A stretch of DNA of 64,000 nt from Dillenia suffruticosa (Eukaryota > Streptophyta > Magnoliopsida > Dilleniales > Dilleniaceae). The notes beneath the pieces were generated by a model. The model made no database searches, was not told where the DNA came from, and saw only the letters and a program-made list of their open reading frames with translations. The first letter of the stretch is position 1. The number at the start of each line of letters is the position of its first letter. Shown here piece after piece: positions 36,991-48,047 of this stretch. The stretch covers positions 18,024,001-18,088,000 of the forward strand of contig JAVTVX010000031.1 in the NCBI GenBank assembly GCA_033439265.1. The letters are read 5' to 3'. The position numbers and the translations under genes were made by a program.

Positions 36991-37774
36991 AACACACTTA
37001 CTCAGTCGACTCTCCGTCGATACAATCCCATGAGTGTCGTACCTATAAGAATCGTGATCAGTGGAATCACCATCCAATAGTCATGTATTATTTTACCATT
37101 ATATTTCAAAAAAAGTATGACCGTTGCATGACGATATCAGTGGTCATAAAGATTGTAGAAAGTTCTAGTACTCTAATTGTGTTGAACATCAAATTTAGCA
37201 AATTCCTAAAAATTCTTGCGCTTATTTGACCATATAGGACATGAGATTTCAAGTGAAGGTTCAAGTTTTTTGCTCCTTGAGCCAATTTCATGAGGTCAAT
37301 TCACCTAGATCTGAATAATGTTATCAAAGAAAGAACTTGGTCTTAGGCAAAATGCTAACTAGGGTAGCAGAGACAGAAAATTTCCTACTTCATGCTAACG
37401 TCCATTGAAAACAGAACCAAATATAGTTTGGGAGTCCAGGCTTTAAATTTAAAGGGTAAAAAAAAAATCTTGGGTTCGATTGTTCTATGCATAGATGCAT
37501 TTTTGGACCTCATAATTTCCCACTTACTAAAGATATCCATATATTAAAAGGAAAGTCTTCTAAACTTACCGACGTGTACATAAGAAAGAAAATGTGTAAG
37601 CCATAAATGGTTGCCTGTTGGTGGGTGAGACAGGCAGCACAATAGGTCTCTTATTTTATTCTTGGCCAAAAAGAAGTCTTTTGTAGGGCTCTCATCCCAC
37701 TCAAATTAGGGCTACCCTGGTAAATATATACATATGATATGATGTTTTGAAGTCATGATGGATGATCCGTCTAA

Positions 37775-37930
37775 TAAATATATCTATTAGATCTTTTAAT
37801 TAAAATTTAAATTCAAAATTTAAAAATAAAAAATAATATATTAAGAGAGTTCTTACTAAATTAGATTTGATAATATTCAAATAAGATTAGTTAAAATATG
37901 ATTTCGGATATCATTTGATATAAAAAAATT
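37775..37930 (+). mobile_element. AT-rich SINE-like repeat, copy
   Basis: It shows ATTAGATCTTTTAATTAAAA, the AT block, TTAAGAGAGTTCTTACTAAA, ATTCAAATAAGATTAGTTAA, AATATGATTTCGGATATC and a terminal A run, all in family order. Confidence 0.55.
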
Positions 37931-38563
37931 GATGTTTTGAAGCCTCACCTTTGGATGAGATTAAGAAAGCTACTCGGCCAAATGGCTCGATGCCTGGGGC
38001 TACCCTCATTGCTTGGGACACACTTAAGATACAAGAGAGGTTGCTAAAGTTTCTTTATTATATTTAAAACTGAAAATTTTATAGTTTGTCTATAACCGAA
38101 TCATTAAATTAAAAAATTAAAAATTATCATAAAATTAAATTAGAAAACTTGAACAAAATTAAAATTACAAAAATCATGAGAATAGTGGTGATGGATGGGT
38201 TGTGAATAGTCAAAGAAGGTCATGATGAGATAGTGACCACACCATTGCAAATGAGTGCTCAACACCATTATTTGATATCATCATATTTTCATCCAAATGG
38301 GTCGTTTTACAGGTCCACCATGTGTCCCCCCCCTAAATCAACAAGGGGGAAAAGGGGTCTAACAAATAATAACGATGAGCAAATTATTGAGAAATGGATT
38401 ATTCTAATCCTCTTTATCTGTTGTTGCCTCATGGTATGAACCGCAGAACAACTCACTCTCGCAACATAATTTCATCATATCATATAATTCATAGGTCTAG
38501 AATTTTAATTTTAAGATGGTATCATTGATTAATTATTAATGAGTATATGATAGTATAAAATAT

Positions 38564-38738
38564 AACTAATAAACAGTCGGTTTAATGAGATGAATTATTA
38601 GAACTTTTAAATAAGTTTTGAGTTTGAAATATGAAAATAAAAAAGATTATACTGAAATAATCACTCATAAATAAGACTCTGTAAACGTTCAAATCGGATT
38701 AATCGAAATATGAATATAAATATCGATCGTGGTGGAAA
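38564..38738 (+). mobile_element. AT-rich SINE-like repeat, copy with head
   Basis: The head AGTCGGTTTAATGAGATGAA is followed by CTTTTAAATAAGTTTTGAGT (the TTTGAGTTTGAA part is B-box-like), then GAAATAATCACTCATAAATA, GGATTAATCGAAATATGAAT and GGTGGAAAAATG. Flanks share ATGATAGTATA and ACTAATAAA blocks, a possible but imperfect target duplication. Confidence 0.55.
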
Positions 38739-39808
38739 AATGAATGATAGTATAGACTATAGTTTTACAACTAATAAATATCTGAAATATTGATGAGATA
38801 GTTCCCATGGTCGAGATTCCATGCATTGAAGCTTTGGGTTCTTGAATTGGTGATAAGCTCCAAAGGAAAATGTACCCCCTCTCAACCTCCCTGTTTGGAT
38901 GAAAGTGTTGAAGAGTTCCAAACAAACACAAAGCTTTCAAATGCTAGCTGGCTTTCCATTCCCGACGGTTGAAGAATGAGGGAATGTGATTAGAAAATAT
39001 CAATTACTTTGGCATGAAAGGTCACATCCGCTACAAAGTCAGATTGCCTAGGCGCGTTTATCAAAATCAGTAATTCTTTGACACGTAAAATTTGATTTTT
39101 TATTAATTTTTTAAGTTAGAAGTCCGTGGACTTAGAGTTATTAAAACATATTTAATTTTTAAATTTTAAATTTTAATTTTATTAATTTTTGTATCGAGAG
39201 AAATATCATGATCTTGGGGACCAAAAAAAAAAAAAAAAAAAAAAAAAAAGAAATATCATGATCTTTCACTTGCGATGGAATATGGTAGAGAAGGAAACAA
39301 GATAATCTTTCTGCATAAATTTCCTTTTTAGTTACACACACACACACACGTATACATTTATTACTATCCTACTAACTAATTTTTTTGGAGATGATCTATA
39401 CAACTCAATTATATTTTGAATAGGCTAATCTGAAATGGGTATTCAATGGTTATATTATATTTTCATGTTTGATGAGCATTGACTAAATAGAAAGAAAGCT
39501 GTCTATGTTTGAGATGCCATAGTCATGGAGGTAAGCTTAAAGAAAATTTAAGTCAGTCTTTCCGTCTATGAAGATTATTTCATTTCATTGCAAGAAATAA
39601 TTCTTGCAATGGTCCTCAAGATGTGATCCATATCCATATCTGGTGTTGCATTATTCGCACCACCTTCAAATTTTAAAAAAAGGGCAAGTTTTCTCGAAGT
39701 ACCAAAAAGAGCAGTTGTAGGCTGTCGGATGGAAGATAATGGCACGTGGTGGATGCATGGGAAGAATTTTCAAAGCATAACTAAAGCATGACATCTCTCC
39801 AAAGTGGC

Positions 39809-39975
39809 ATTGATGGAGCGGGTGAAATAGAGTAATACATCTTTAAATCAAATCTTAAATTTAAAAATAAAAAAAATTATATTAAACGAGTCGTCTTTTA
39901 AATAGGACTCCATATATACTCGAATTAAATTAATTTGAATATGATTTTGGATATTAGTGGTATGATAAAAAAAAC
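39809..39975 (+). mobile_element. AT-rich SINE with A-tail and 14-bp target duplication
   Basis: The perfect 14-base direct repeat CTCTCCAAAGTGGC flanks it (39795-39808 and 39976-39989). The body starts ATTGATGGAGCGGGTG and ends GGTATGATAAAAAAAAC. A-tail plus target duplication of this size indicates retroposition, and it makes this the reference copy for the AT-rich family seen across the window. Confidence 0.75.
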
Positions 39976-40164
39976 CTCTCCAAAGTGGCCTAATATGGGC
40001 CATTAGAAGAGGTAGATGGGCTCTTGCTGGATCACAGTGGAGGCTCACTTCAAAGGTCTAGCTGCTTTTGGATACAAGTCATTATTTGGTTTTGGTCTTC
40101 ATCCCCACGTGGAGGGAAGAATAGGCATTTCATTTCATTGTCCACTCCTCGTCATGATAACATT

Positions 40165-41155
40165 TCCATGAATATTGATACCCATATAATTTATAATTAC
40201 TAGAGATAAGATAATAAAATAATTGATAATTATTAAATAATAATTTAACGATTACAAAATCATATCAGGATAATCCTGAGATTGTAAAAACCCTGACTAT
40301 TAAATATGTTTCGGTCTCGTTTCGATGGCTTTTTTTTTATCATCGGTATCCGAATTTTATTCGATACTGAAACCCATTTTAGGGATTGGTTCACCCATTT
40401 TTTTTTCGTTATTTCTAAAACTCGAAACTAAAAGATTAACATAAGAGCCACTCATTCCTTACATTTGATGGTGGCCCATCCCACGTTTTGTTGAAGGCTT
40501 CATGGGCTTGGACCGAAATCTTTCCTTCAAACTTCCCTTCTTTCATTTTTTTTTGGTACCTTTGACCATCATCCAATATTTGAAATTTCGTTCTTATTAA
40601 TTTGGATCAATTATTACATGGCTTACTTTATGGGGACGGATCTTCTAATATCATTTTTTCCGTATCCAGGGGGAGTCAAACTCCCGACCTGATTAAGCGA
40701 CGAAGGTGTCCATTCCATCTACGTCAACAAGTGTTTGTACTTCCCTCTTTTCATGTATCTCAGTTTTATGGGCTGGCTTTAACTCTGGTCTTTATGTTTC
40801 TCAATATAGGTAAAATTAGAGGGTTTTCGTCTTTTAAGACATAGTTTAGTAATCATAATTCTCTTTTTTCAATTTTATGATCTGGATATCAAAATTTATG
40901 TAACCTAAAAAATTATAGGGCTTTCTAGGTGTCGGTGCCAAAAATTTGGTCGTCCAATAGCTGCTCATGGGAAAGTGAGGTAACCTCCGACGTTTAACGT
41001 TTGTGCTTATAGACTAGGTATAGATTTTATATTTTTTGAGATGTTAAGTTTTAAAAAAGTTACTTATAAATGAATAATAAAAAAAAATTATGACTATTTG
41101 ATATTTTGGTTATGGTGACGAATTTATGGTAGAAGAATTATAAATCCTTTTCTTT
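40165..41155. repeat. Segmental duplication, copy 1 (non-coding part)
   Basis: It shares ordered similarity with 49307-50748: TCCATGAATATTGATNCCCATATAAT, GATAAGATAATAAAATAA, TATTAAATATGTTTC, ATAAGAGCCAC, GAAGGCTTCATGGGCTTGGA, TCTCAGTTTTATGGGCTGGC, TTGGTGCCAAAAATTTGGTC and GGAAAGTGAGGTA. The block continues rightward, with gaps, into the RLP gene. Copy 1 has one SINE (40547-40738) that copy 2 lacks. Confidence 0.85.
40547..40738 (-). mobile_element. tRNA-type SINE, copy S1, with 16-bp target duplication
   Basis: On the minus strand it starts near CAACACTTGTTGACGTAGAT, has a B-box-like GGTCGGGAGTTTGACTCC, and ends GGTACC plus an A run. Flanking repeats ACTTCCCTTCTTTCAT (40531-40546) and ACTTCCCTCTTTTCAT (40739-40754) are a 16-bp target duplication with two mismatches. 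The corresponding place in copy 2 (about 50268-50283) is an empty site. Confidence 0.85.
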
Positions 41156-41536
41156 CCTTTTAAATTTGGATATCCCTGATCTAGTTAGTGGGTTGGTAAA
41201 TATAACCGGAGTAAAATAGCTTGTAATTGTGGGGTTTTTTTTTAATAAATTATTAATATCGATAAGTATGTTGAATCTAATAAAATTTTATATTAAACCT
41301 TTAAGGGTAAATGTTTTTTGGTATTTGTTTTTGTTAAACATGAATTCAAATTCAAAGTTTTACTTATTCAGTTAATTAACCAACTAGCCATTGTATTGTG
41401 GGCGCTTGTTGCGGCAATACTCGATGAAGTAGCAATAGTCATCCCCCTCACCCTTTTGCTAACCTAAAGGAAAGAAATGGTCAAAAGGAAAAACTGATCT
41501 CTGTCCCACATTGTTTACTTGCATCAATAACTGATC

Positions 41537-41579
<43 letters not shown>

Positions 41580-42410
41580 GTTTATCAATTTCATCACATT
41601 TTTTAATTACATCATTAGGCATTTTGGTTATTGGGCTTTGTTATTGCTGATTGCATTGTCCGAACAAATCAAAAACTTATGTCGTCGATCTCACTAGTTC
41701 TTTTATTCTCAACAGGATAAAATGCTTTTAGTCATTGTATTCTTAGTGATTTGTCTATTAACAAACTCGTCTACAGCTTGGCAGATATGGACAGGCTGGA
41801 GCTCAATTTCATTTTGGCATATTTGTGTTATATACTTCGGATGATAGATTGAGCACTTTGCCTGTCAAATGCTATGAAATACTTGGGCAATCATAAAATA
41901 AATAATATTTACCGGTAGCCAAATAATTGCTCAATTGGACAAGTGGAGTTTCCTGGCTCACACTCAATGAAAGTAAATCACTAGCAAAGCTTTGCCCAAA
42001 ACCTTTAGAGATTATGAAGAGCATTATGGTTGCTTGGTGTTTCAGAGACGCTGTTGCCTTAACCTTGCTCTGAAAATTTTCCATATAATAAAAGTGTATG
42101 CACCTGAACCCAAATATCTGAAGTTACACAGTGGTGATCACAAGGCTAGAGTGTTTAATGGACATAGCCTAATTGGAAACACAAATACAGGGGAAAAAGT
42201 GAGCTGAAATAATAAGGATATATCAGATAACCAAAACGAACTGCAAATACACAAGGAAAACGATCCCAAAGTCCACAGATGCTAACAGGAAGCTCGCTTG
42301 AGGCAAGAAGCAACAGCCGAGAATGTAAGTTCCCATAAGAAAAGGCACAACAACAACAACAAATAGATAATGAAACTTACCATTGAGCTTTCCTATGGAA
42401 GCCTCCTCTT
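41156..42410. other. 3' flank of the RLP gene
   Basis: It contains a CT microsatellite (41540-41577) and a short piece (about 41400-41475) also found near 51230-51295 in duplication copy 2. No additional gene was recognised; the ORF at 41872-42084 (-) is unsupported. It likely includes the RLP 3' UTR. Confidence 0.5.
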
Positions 42411-45275
42411 TCATCTAGTAATATGGATTGCAATTTGCAGGAGGAGCCATTCTTTCATGCCATTCAAAATCTTAAAAACAGCACCTCTCCACGGCTTATT
42501 GAATAAAATAGCACCAAAAACTACCCAAAAGCCTGTCATGAATCCGAGTCCCATTCCAATGTAAAACTCTTGGTCAATAAATTTTTCTTGGCCTTCTTGA
42601 TCACAACCTTCTGAGTCGTATGCACCATTGTGGGGCTGACTACCTGCTTCATCCCCCGGACATTCTGAAGTTATTGGTGGTCCACAGAGTCCTAAATTAT
42701 TTTCGAATACAGAAGCATTAAAAGACTGTAGCTGAGTGCTGGTTGGAATTCTTCCTGACAAGTTGTTGTTTGACAAGTCCAAGTAACTAAGATAAGTTAG
42801 ATTGGAAAGGCTTGTAGGAATTTCACCAGATACTTGATTTCTAGAGAAATCTAGAGACTCCAATTGTTTCATCAGCCCAATTTCCAGAGGGATTGGCCCA
42901 CTTATATTGTTTCTTGATAAGTTCAGGGATTGCAATCCTACAAGGTTCATAATTTCTCGAGGAATTTCTCCGGTCAATTGGTTGCTTGAAAGATCAATAT
43001 TCATTGGTAAGCCCAAAGTGTTCTTGTAGTCCATCTCTCGCCCCTTCCACATAAGAACAGAATGCCCATTCCGCATGAGAACAGAATGATAAAAGTAGGA
43101 AAATCCAATATCTTCAATGTACTCATCAATGTCAAAGGGTATAAACCAATTGTAAATTGTGTTCCATTTGTCATCTATCCGAGTTGTCATTGCAAATAAA
43201 TAGTTGAGACACTTGGGAATAACACCTGATATGTGGTTCAAAGAGAGGTCTAAGATCTGGAGAGATGAGAGATTGCATAGGCTAGAAGATAAGCTTCCAT
43301 GGAAATGATTGGACTGTAGGCTAAGAATCACCAAAGTTCTTCGACTCTCTCCAATCCAAGTAGGTATATTTCCCGAAAAATTATTTTCTGCAAGATCTAA
43401 AACAGATAAGGATGTACAGTTCCACAGTGGTGTAGCTGACAACTCACCAGAAAATCCATTGCTGCGAAAATAAATCCATACAATTTCTGAAAGGTGTCCC
43501 ATTGAGGTAGGAATCCTCCCTGACAAATTATTGTTTTCCAAATCAAGAAATTTTAATCTCTTCCAATTCATCCAACAGTCTGGAAGTTCACCCGATAGCA
43601 AATTGTCAGAGAAATCAAGAATCTCTAAGGTTATTGTACCATTCATTGCACAAAGGTGGGAAATTGTCCCCGAGAATAAATTGTTGGACATAACTAACAC
43701 CATCATATTTGGAGAAAATAGTGGCAGGGGACCCCCAAAATTGTTGGAACTGAAATCTGCAAAAGTGAACCCAGATGCAAATTGTGACCCTATATCAGGC
43801 ACGGTACCACTCATGGAATTATTTGACAGGTCAAGATACTCTATTATGGGAGATAAATCCCAAAATTGAACTGGTATGGTTTCTGAAATTCCATTACAGG
43901 AGATATCAAGGAAGGAATAATTATGTTGTCTTAGAAGCCAGTATGGGAATTGAGGCCCTATTTTGCAAGACTTTAGATTAATAAGGTCTAGTTGTTCAAA
44001 TGGGGGCACCCAATTGGAATTGAATTTCATGGACAAATCAGAGTTCGAACCTAGGCTCAATATTCGAAGTTTAGAGAGATGTGAAAAGTAGGATTCAGAG
44101 ATTGAACCCTCCAAGAAATTTTGAGAAAGGTCCAGTACCTCGAGCTCTGAAAGGAGCCCAATACTATTGGGGATGGTCCCATTCAGTTTATTTTGGCTTA
44201 GGTCCAGCCACTTCAGTGATGGGAAATCCATGGGATCGGGCAGTGGACCGCTCATCTGATTAGAACGCAAAACTAGATACTGCAACTTTGTTCTGGTGCA
44301 CGGTGGCAGGTTTTGAAAGAAGTCACCCTCAATCTGATTATATGAGAGATCAAGGTATTGAAGAGAAATCATATTCCCAAAAGCATCTGGAACTGGACCT
44401 TGAAGTTCACCATAGGAAAGGTCGACATGGACAAGGGTGTCAGTATATTTGGACAACCAAGAGGACAAGTGTGTCCGAGAACTGAGGAAGTTTCGAGAAA
44501 GATCCAGGAAAACAAGAAATTTGGAGGAATTGACGGAAAAATTAGATGGTTGAAGCATGTTTAAATTCTGAACATCAGACAAAATTAAGTCAGTCAAGAA
44601 TGGGAGGGTATCAACCACAGCGAGCCAATCAACATTACCCTTAGACTCGACTCCACTCATCTCGAGGTGTCTTATTTGAGAAAGACGAGAAAGCCATTTG
44701 AGATTGCTTACAGTTATCTCATTCGAACTCAGATCAAGAGTGCGCAAGCTCGAAAGATTCCCAAGCTGATCTGGAATTTCCCCCGTCACACCACAATGAG
44801 ATAGATTTAGGTACCTTAACTTGCTAAATGACCCCATGAACTTTGGGATTTTTCTGTCTGAAAACCTGTAAGTGCCACTCAAGTCCAAACAAATCAGATG
44901 ACTCAATTCAGCGAGCGAAGTGCTTATTTCAGCATTCGAATAATAATCATCGGAAGAACAAACTCCTCGAAGATCAAGTGCTACTACGTGGCCAGACTGA
45001 TTGTCACACTGAATTCCCCTCCATTGACAACAATCTGAACTCTTTCCTTCTAGATTGCCCCATGAAGACAGATCGAGGCAGCTGTCTGTGAGATTAAGCC
45101 TGCGCTTGAACTCAAGGAGGGCTCTTCTCTCTCTCTCTATGCACCTTACGTTGCTGGACTCTGTAACAGATGAATTCCTGAATCCAGCTGATGTACTTCT
45201 GATGCACTCACCTACCATAACAACTTGTAGTAAAATTATTAAGAAAACAGGAGACCCAGAAAACCTCATACCCAT
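42411..45275 (-). CDS. Leucine-rich-repeat receptor-like protein (RLP), intact, single exon
   Basis: An uninterrupted 954-aa ORF. Residues 1-24 are a signal peptide (VFLIILLQVVMVGEC). The LRRNT domain follows with RCIERERRALLEFKRRL and DCCQWRGIQCDNQSGHV. More than 20 extracellular LRRs of the LxxLxxLxLSxNxLxGxIP type run to about 855, interrupted at about 700-758 by a non-LRR island. After LGLCGPPITSECPGD comes an acidic juxtamembrane stretch. A transmembrane helix at about 904-925 carries GxxxG spacing (GMGLGFMTGF), and the 29-residue tail (NKPWRGAVFKILNG onward) has no kinase. This is the Cf/EIX-type RLP layout; such proteins sit in the plasma membrane, bind pathogen or damage signals, and signal through SOBIR1/BAK1-type kinases. 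The ligand is unknown. The first in-frame Met is used, with a TATA-like box 66-75 bases upstream. A truncated relative is at 51433-51720. Confidence 0.95.
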   Translation of the reverse strand: MGMRFSGSPVFLIILLQVVMVGECIRSTSAGFRNSSVTESSNVRCIERERRALLEFKRRLNLTDSCLDLSSWGNLEGKSSDCCQWRGIQCDNQSGHVVALDLRGVCSSDDYYSNAEISTSLAELSHLICLDLSGTYRFSDRKIPKFMGSFSKLRYLNLSHCGVTGEIPDQLGNLSSLRTLDLSSNEITVSNLKWLSRLSQIRHLEMSGVESKGNVDWLAVVDTLPFLTDLILSDVQNLNMLQPSNFSVNSSKFLVFLDLSRNFLSSRTHLSSWLSKYTDTLVHVDLSYGELQGPVPDAFGNMISLQYLDLSYNQIEGDFFQNLPPCTRTKLQYLVLRSNQMSGPLPDPMDFPSLKWLDLSQNKLNGTIPNSIGLLSELEVLDLSQNFLEGSISESYFSHLSKLRILSLGSNSDLSMKFNSNWVPPFEQLDLINLKSCKIGPQFPYWLLRQHNYSFLDISCNGISETIPVQFWDLSPIIEYLDLSNNSMSGTVPDIGSQFASGFTFADFSSNNFGGPLPLFSPNMMVLVMSNNLFSGTISHLCAMNGTITLEILDFSDNLLSGELPDCWMNWKRLKFLDLENNNLSGRIPTSMGHLSEIVWIYFRSNGFSGELSATPLWNCTSLSVLDLAENNFSGNIPTWIGESRRTLVILSLQSNHFHGSLSSSLCNLSSLQILDLSLNHISGVIPKCLNYLFAMTTRIDDKWNTIYNWFIPFDIDEYIEDIGFSYFYHSVLMRNGHSVLMWKGREMDYKNTLGLPMNIDLSSNQLTGEIPREIMNLVGLQSLNLSRNNISGPIPLEIGLMKQLESLDFSRNQVSGEIPTSLSNLTYLSYLDLSNNNLSGRIPTSTQLQSFNASVFENNLGLCGPPITSECPGDEAGSQPHNGAYDSEGCDQEGQEKFIDQEFYIGMGLGFMTGFWVVFGAILFNKPWRGAVFKILNGMKEWLLLQIAIHITR

Positions 45276-45340
45276 ACTAATGATAGCAAACGTAGAAAAT
45301 AGTATTAGTGTAGTTTTACGATTAGATTAGAATGTTGTAA

Positions 45341-45350
45341 TTTATATATA
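45341..45350 (-). promoter_or_regulatory. TATA-like box of the RLP gene
   Basis: The minus strand reads TTATATATAA, about 70 bases upstream of the ATG at 45275, a normal distance for a short leader. Confidence 0.5.
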
Positions 45351-47668
45351 ATGCAATTGAAAAGGACACAGGTTGTGCTTCATATTTTTTCTTCTCTTTC
45401 CTTTCCTTTTCTTTTTTTTTTTAAATCATTTTTCTGCACCTATATATACGTTACATTTGACAAATTAGATTTGGATTTACACGTGAATTTCAACTATGAA
45501 AACCTTTAAGTGCTAGAATTTGATTTATCTTGTTTGTGATATTATATGAGACCATTTGAGATTTGATATTTGTGTAAATTTCAGTGTGTAATGCAATTGG
45601 ATCATTAGTCTAATTATTGTTAAAAGGCCTACTCTAAGTAAAATTGAATATTTGAGAGAGAGAGAGGGAGAGAGAGAGAGAGAGAGAGAGAGGAGAGTTT
45701 GAATAACTGAACAATTTGTAGACAAGGAAATTGAAGATTTGAATTTTCTTTGGTGACTAGAGGTCTCCATTCTAGGGAGAGAAAATATTCATTGCCGTGT
45801 AATTATAAAAACTACAATTTAGAATTTTAAAATATGAATGGTAGAATTTTATATGATACTTTAATTAGATGGCATTTGAAATACTCCAGCTTTGAGATTT
45901 CGGATTTGGACTTAGGTTTTGTTTAAATCCAAATCTCTTTCAAAAGTGTGTATCCAAACAAAGGATTTGGATTTCAGAATATTTCCAAAAAAGATGTTGT
46001 TTGTTTGTTTTGCTTTGTTTTTTTTTTTTCTTTTTTTGATTGGGCCTCGATTTATTTGCTTACATTTATTTAAATAGGTAGGAGTCTTCTAACATTTAAA
46101 TCGCACAAAAATAGAAACAAGAAACAGAAACAGATAAGAACGATATACAAAATTATGTTTTGTGAGAATATAGAAATCAAAAACATAGGCAAACATTTAA
46201 ATATAACAGATATGCAAAAACATGTTATGTTCTTGGCATGGACATGGAGCCATCTTTATGGAAAAATAATGGATGTTGAAAATTACTCGAGGGTCTAGCA
46301 TTTATTTTTCAACCAAACTTTGCGGACCCTGGGGGTTTGCTTCCGTTGATAAGTTGAATAGGTTTCCAAAGTTGACATTTGAAAAGGGTTTATATGCGAA
46401 ATGATCCCTGTTTTTGAGAAAATTATATCCCCCTATGTTCCTGACTAAATAGATAATAAATTCCTTCAGAGACTTTGTGAACTTTTTCTTGTCCAAGAAA
46501 GAAAATTGAAGTGATTTTTCCATTGAAGGGAGGCAGTATTGATAGAAAAAGAAAACGGTTCCACAGGGAAAGATGTGTTCGTCCAAGTGACACATACCAA
46601 TGTGGACAATTAACATTAATAGGCATAATGATTTTCTAGTTGTGTTTGTTTATTTTCAATAATAGACACAATTTTTTTTTAGTCAAAACTATTTGTTGAT
46701 TCCGATAATCATTTTTCAGAAATAAATTATTATTTTTAAAATTTAATTATTATTATTCATTTTCTTCTTGAAATATAAACTCATCTATTTTCTTTTCCAA
46801 CGCCCCACTTAATTTGTAATATTACAAACTATAACCAACAACTTCTGCAAAGGGGTGGACAGCCAAGTCAAGTCAGCTATACATTAGAGAGAGAGGGTGC
46901 ACAAATAAAAAGAAAAATATCATTTTCAAGGCAAAAAAATCTTGTTATTAAACATAATAAACACTTCATGCGTATAGTGTTTCTTTATTTTGCTTTTTTA
47001 TTTTTTTTCTTTGGTATGTTGGAGGAGTTCAACAACAACCATAATAATGAAACATGTATAAGACTAAGTGAGGTCGACTATATAGATTATCATATGCTAT
47101 TTTATTATATTTTATATTATATACTTATCTGTACGATTATTTATAGTAATAATCGTTCTTTTATTCCATGTTAAGTGGGATCGGTAATATGGAAGAGTTT
47201 GAGAAAAGTAATATTTTTTTTGTGATTTTTACGGAAAGAGAAAATATAATATCTATATTTTGCGAGGAATTTTAATTATATTTGGATTTCTTTTAACTTG
47301 TTTTCTATGAGAAAATTTGGTATTAAAAAAAATACTCTAAAAATCATAATTTAAAATAAAAATTATAAATATTAAATATTAAAATGGAGAAAATTCAATA
47401 ATGAATGGATAAATTTTACACTAATTATAATATTTTATATGTCTTAGATAAGTTTTACGTGTTTCTGAATCTGTTTAATATTTAAAAATGTTTGAACTCG
47501 AGATATTTTAAGATAAGGAAAAATAATACTAATTAAGTTATAATTCATTGGTTTAGGTTTTTAAATCTTATCATAATCTATTAGAAGTCGAGGTACAATT
47601 CAAAAGTGGATAGAATTCAATATAAGGGGAGAACAGTATTAATCTATATTCGTTGTGTGGTCTTCAAA
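45351..47668. other. Intergenic DNA between the RLP gene and SINE copies
   Basis: It contains a GA microsatellite (45655-45692) and a possible AT-rich repeat relic (46105-46220). ORF 46302-46616 (-), 104 aa, matches nothing I recognise. No gene is claimed. Confidence 0.5.
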
Positions 47669-47684
47669 ATAAATTTCATCCATT

Positions 47685-47872
47685 TTTTTTGGGTACCATG
47701 AATCACCGTTTAGTATCCAAAATTTTATTTGACTAATTTGGATCGATCATTATGATACCCATTTTATAGAGGCGGATTTTCTAAAATTGTTTTTTCTGTA
47801 TCCAGGGAGAATCGAACTCTCGACTTGATTAAGGAACGAAAATGTTCATTCCACTTACAACAATAAGTGTTG
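47685..47872 (-). mobile_element. tRNA-type SINE, copy S2, with perfect 16-bp target duplication
   Basis: ATAAATTTCATCCATT occurs exactly at 47669-47684 and 47873-47888. On the minus strand the body reads ACACTTATTGTTGTAAGTGG, GTCGAGAGTTCGATTCTCCC (B box), GGATACAGAAAAAACAAT, GATCGATCCAAATTAGT and GGTACCC plus A run. It is the same family as the copies at 40547, 49995 and 50389. Confidence 0.9.
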
Positions 47873-47938
47873 ATAAATTTCATCCATTACTTTTTAATGA
47901 CAATCGCGTTTCCATCATAGGTGAAAATTTGTATGGGA

Positions 47939-48031
47939 GCCAATGAGCTTTGACTCAAATAGCACATTCCTCCTTTTCCCATATAATAGGTCAGGTTCGA
48001 GTCCCAATGTATCAAAAAAAAAAAAAAAAAA
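47939..48031 (+). mobile_element. Short tRNA-like SINE with A18 tail and 16-bp target duplication
   Basis: GAAAATTTGTATGGGA flanks it exactly (47923-47938 and 48032-48047). The body has an A-box-like TTTGACTCAAATAGCAC, a B-box-like CAGGTTCGAGTCCC and ends in a long A run. It belongs to a different family from S1-S4. The intact A-tail and exact repeats suggest a recent insertion. Confidence 0.85.
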
Positions 48032-48047
48032 GAAAATTTGTATGGGA

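Larger units (their letters stand above)
36991..39794. other. Intergenic DNA with SINE-like copies
   Basis: No gene is supportable. It includes SINE-like copies at 37775-37930 and 38564-38738, an A run of about 28 bases at 39222-39249 and a CA run at about 39333-39348. Confidence 0.6.

Noticed and set aside
46302-46616. 104-codon minus ORF
   Set aside because: Open but unrecognised and isolated; ORFs of this length are expected by chance in this much DNA.
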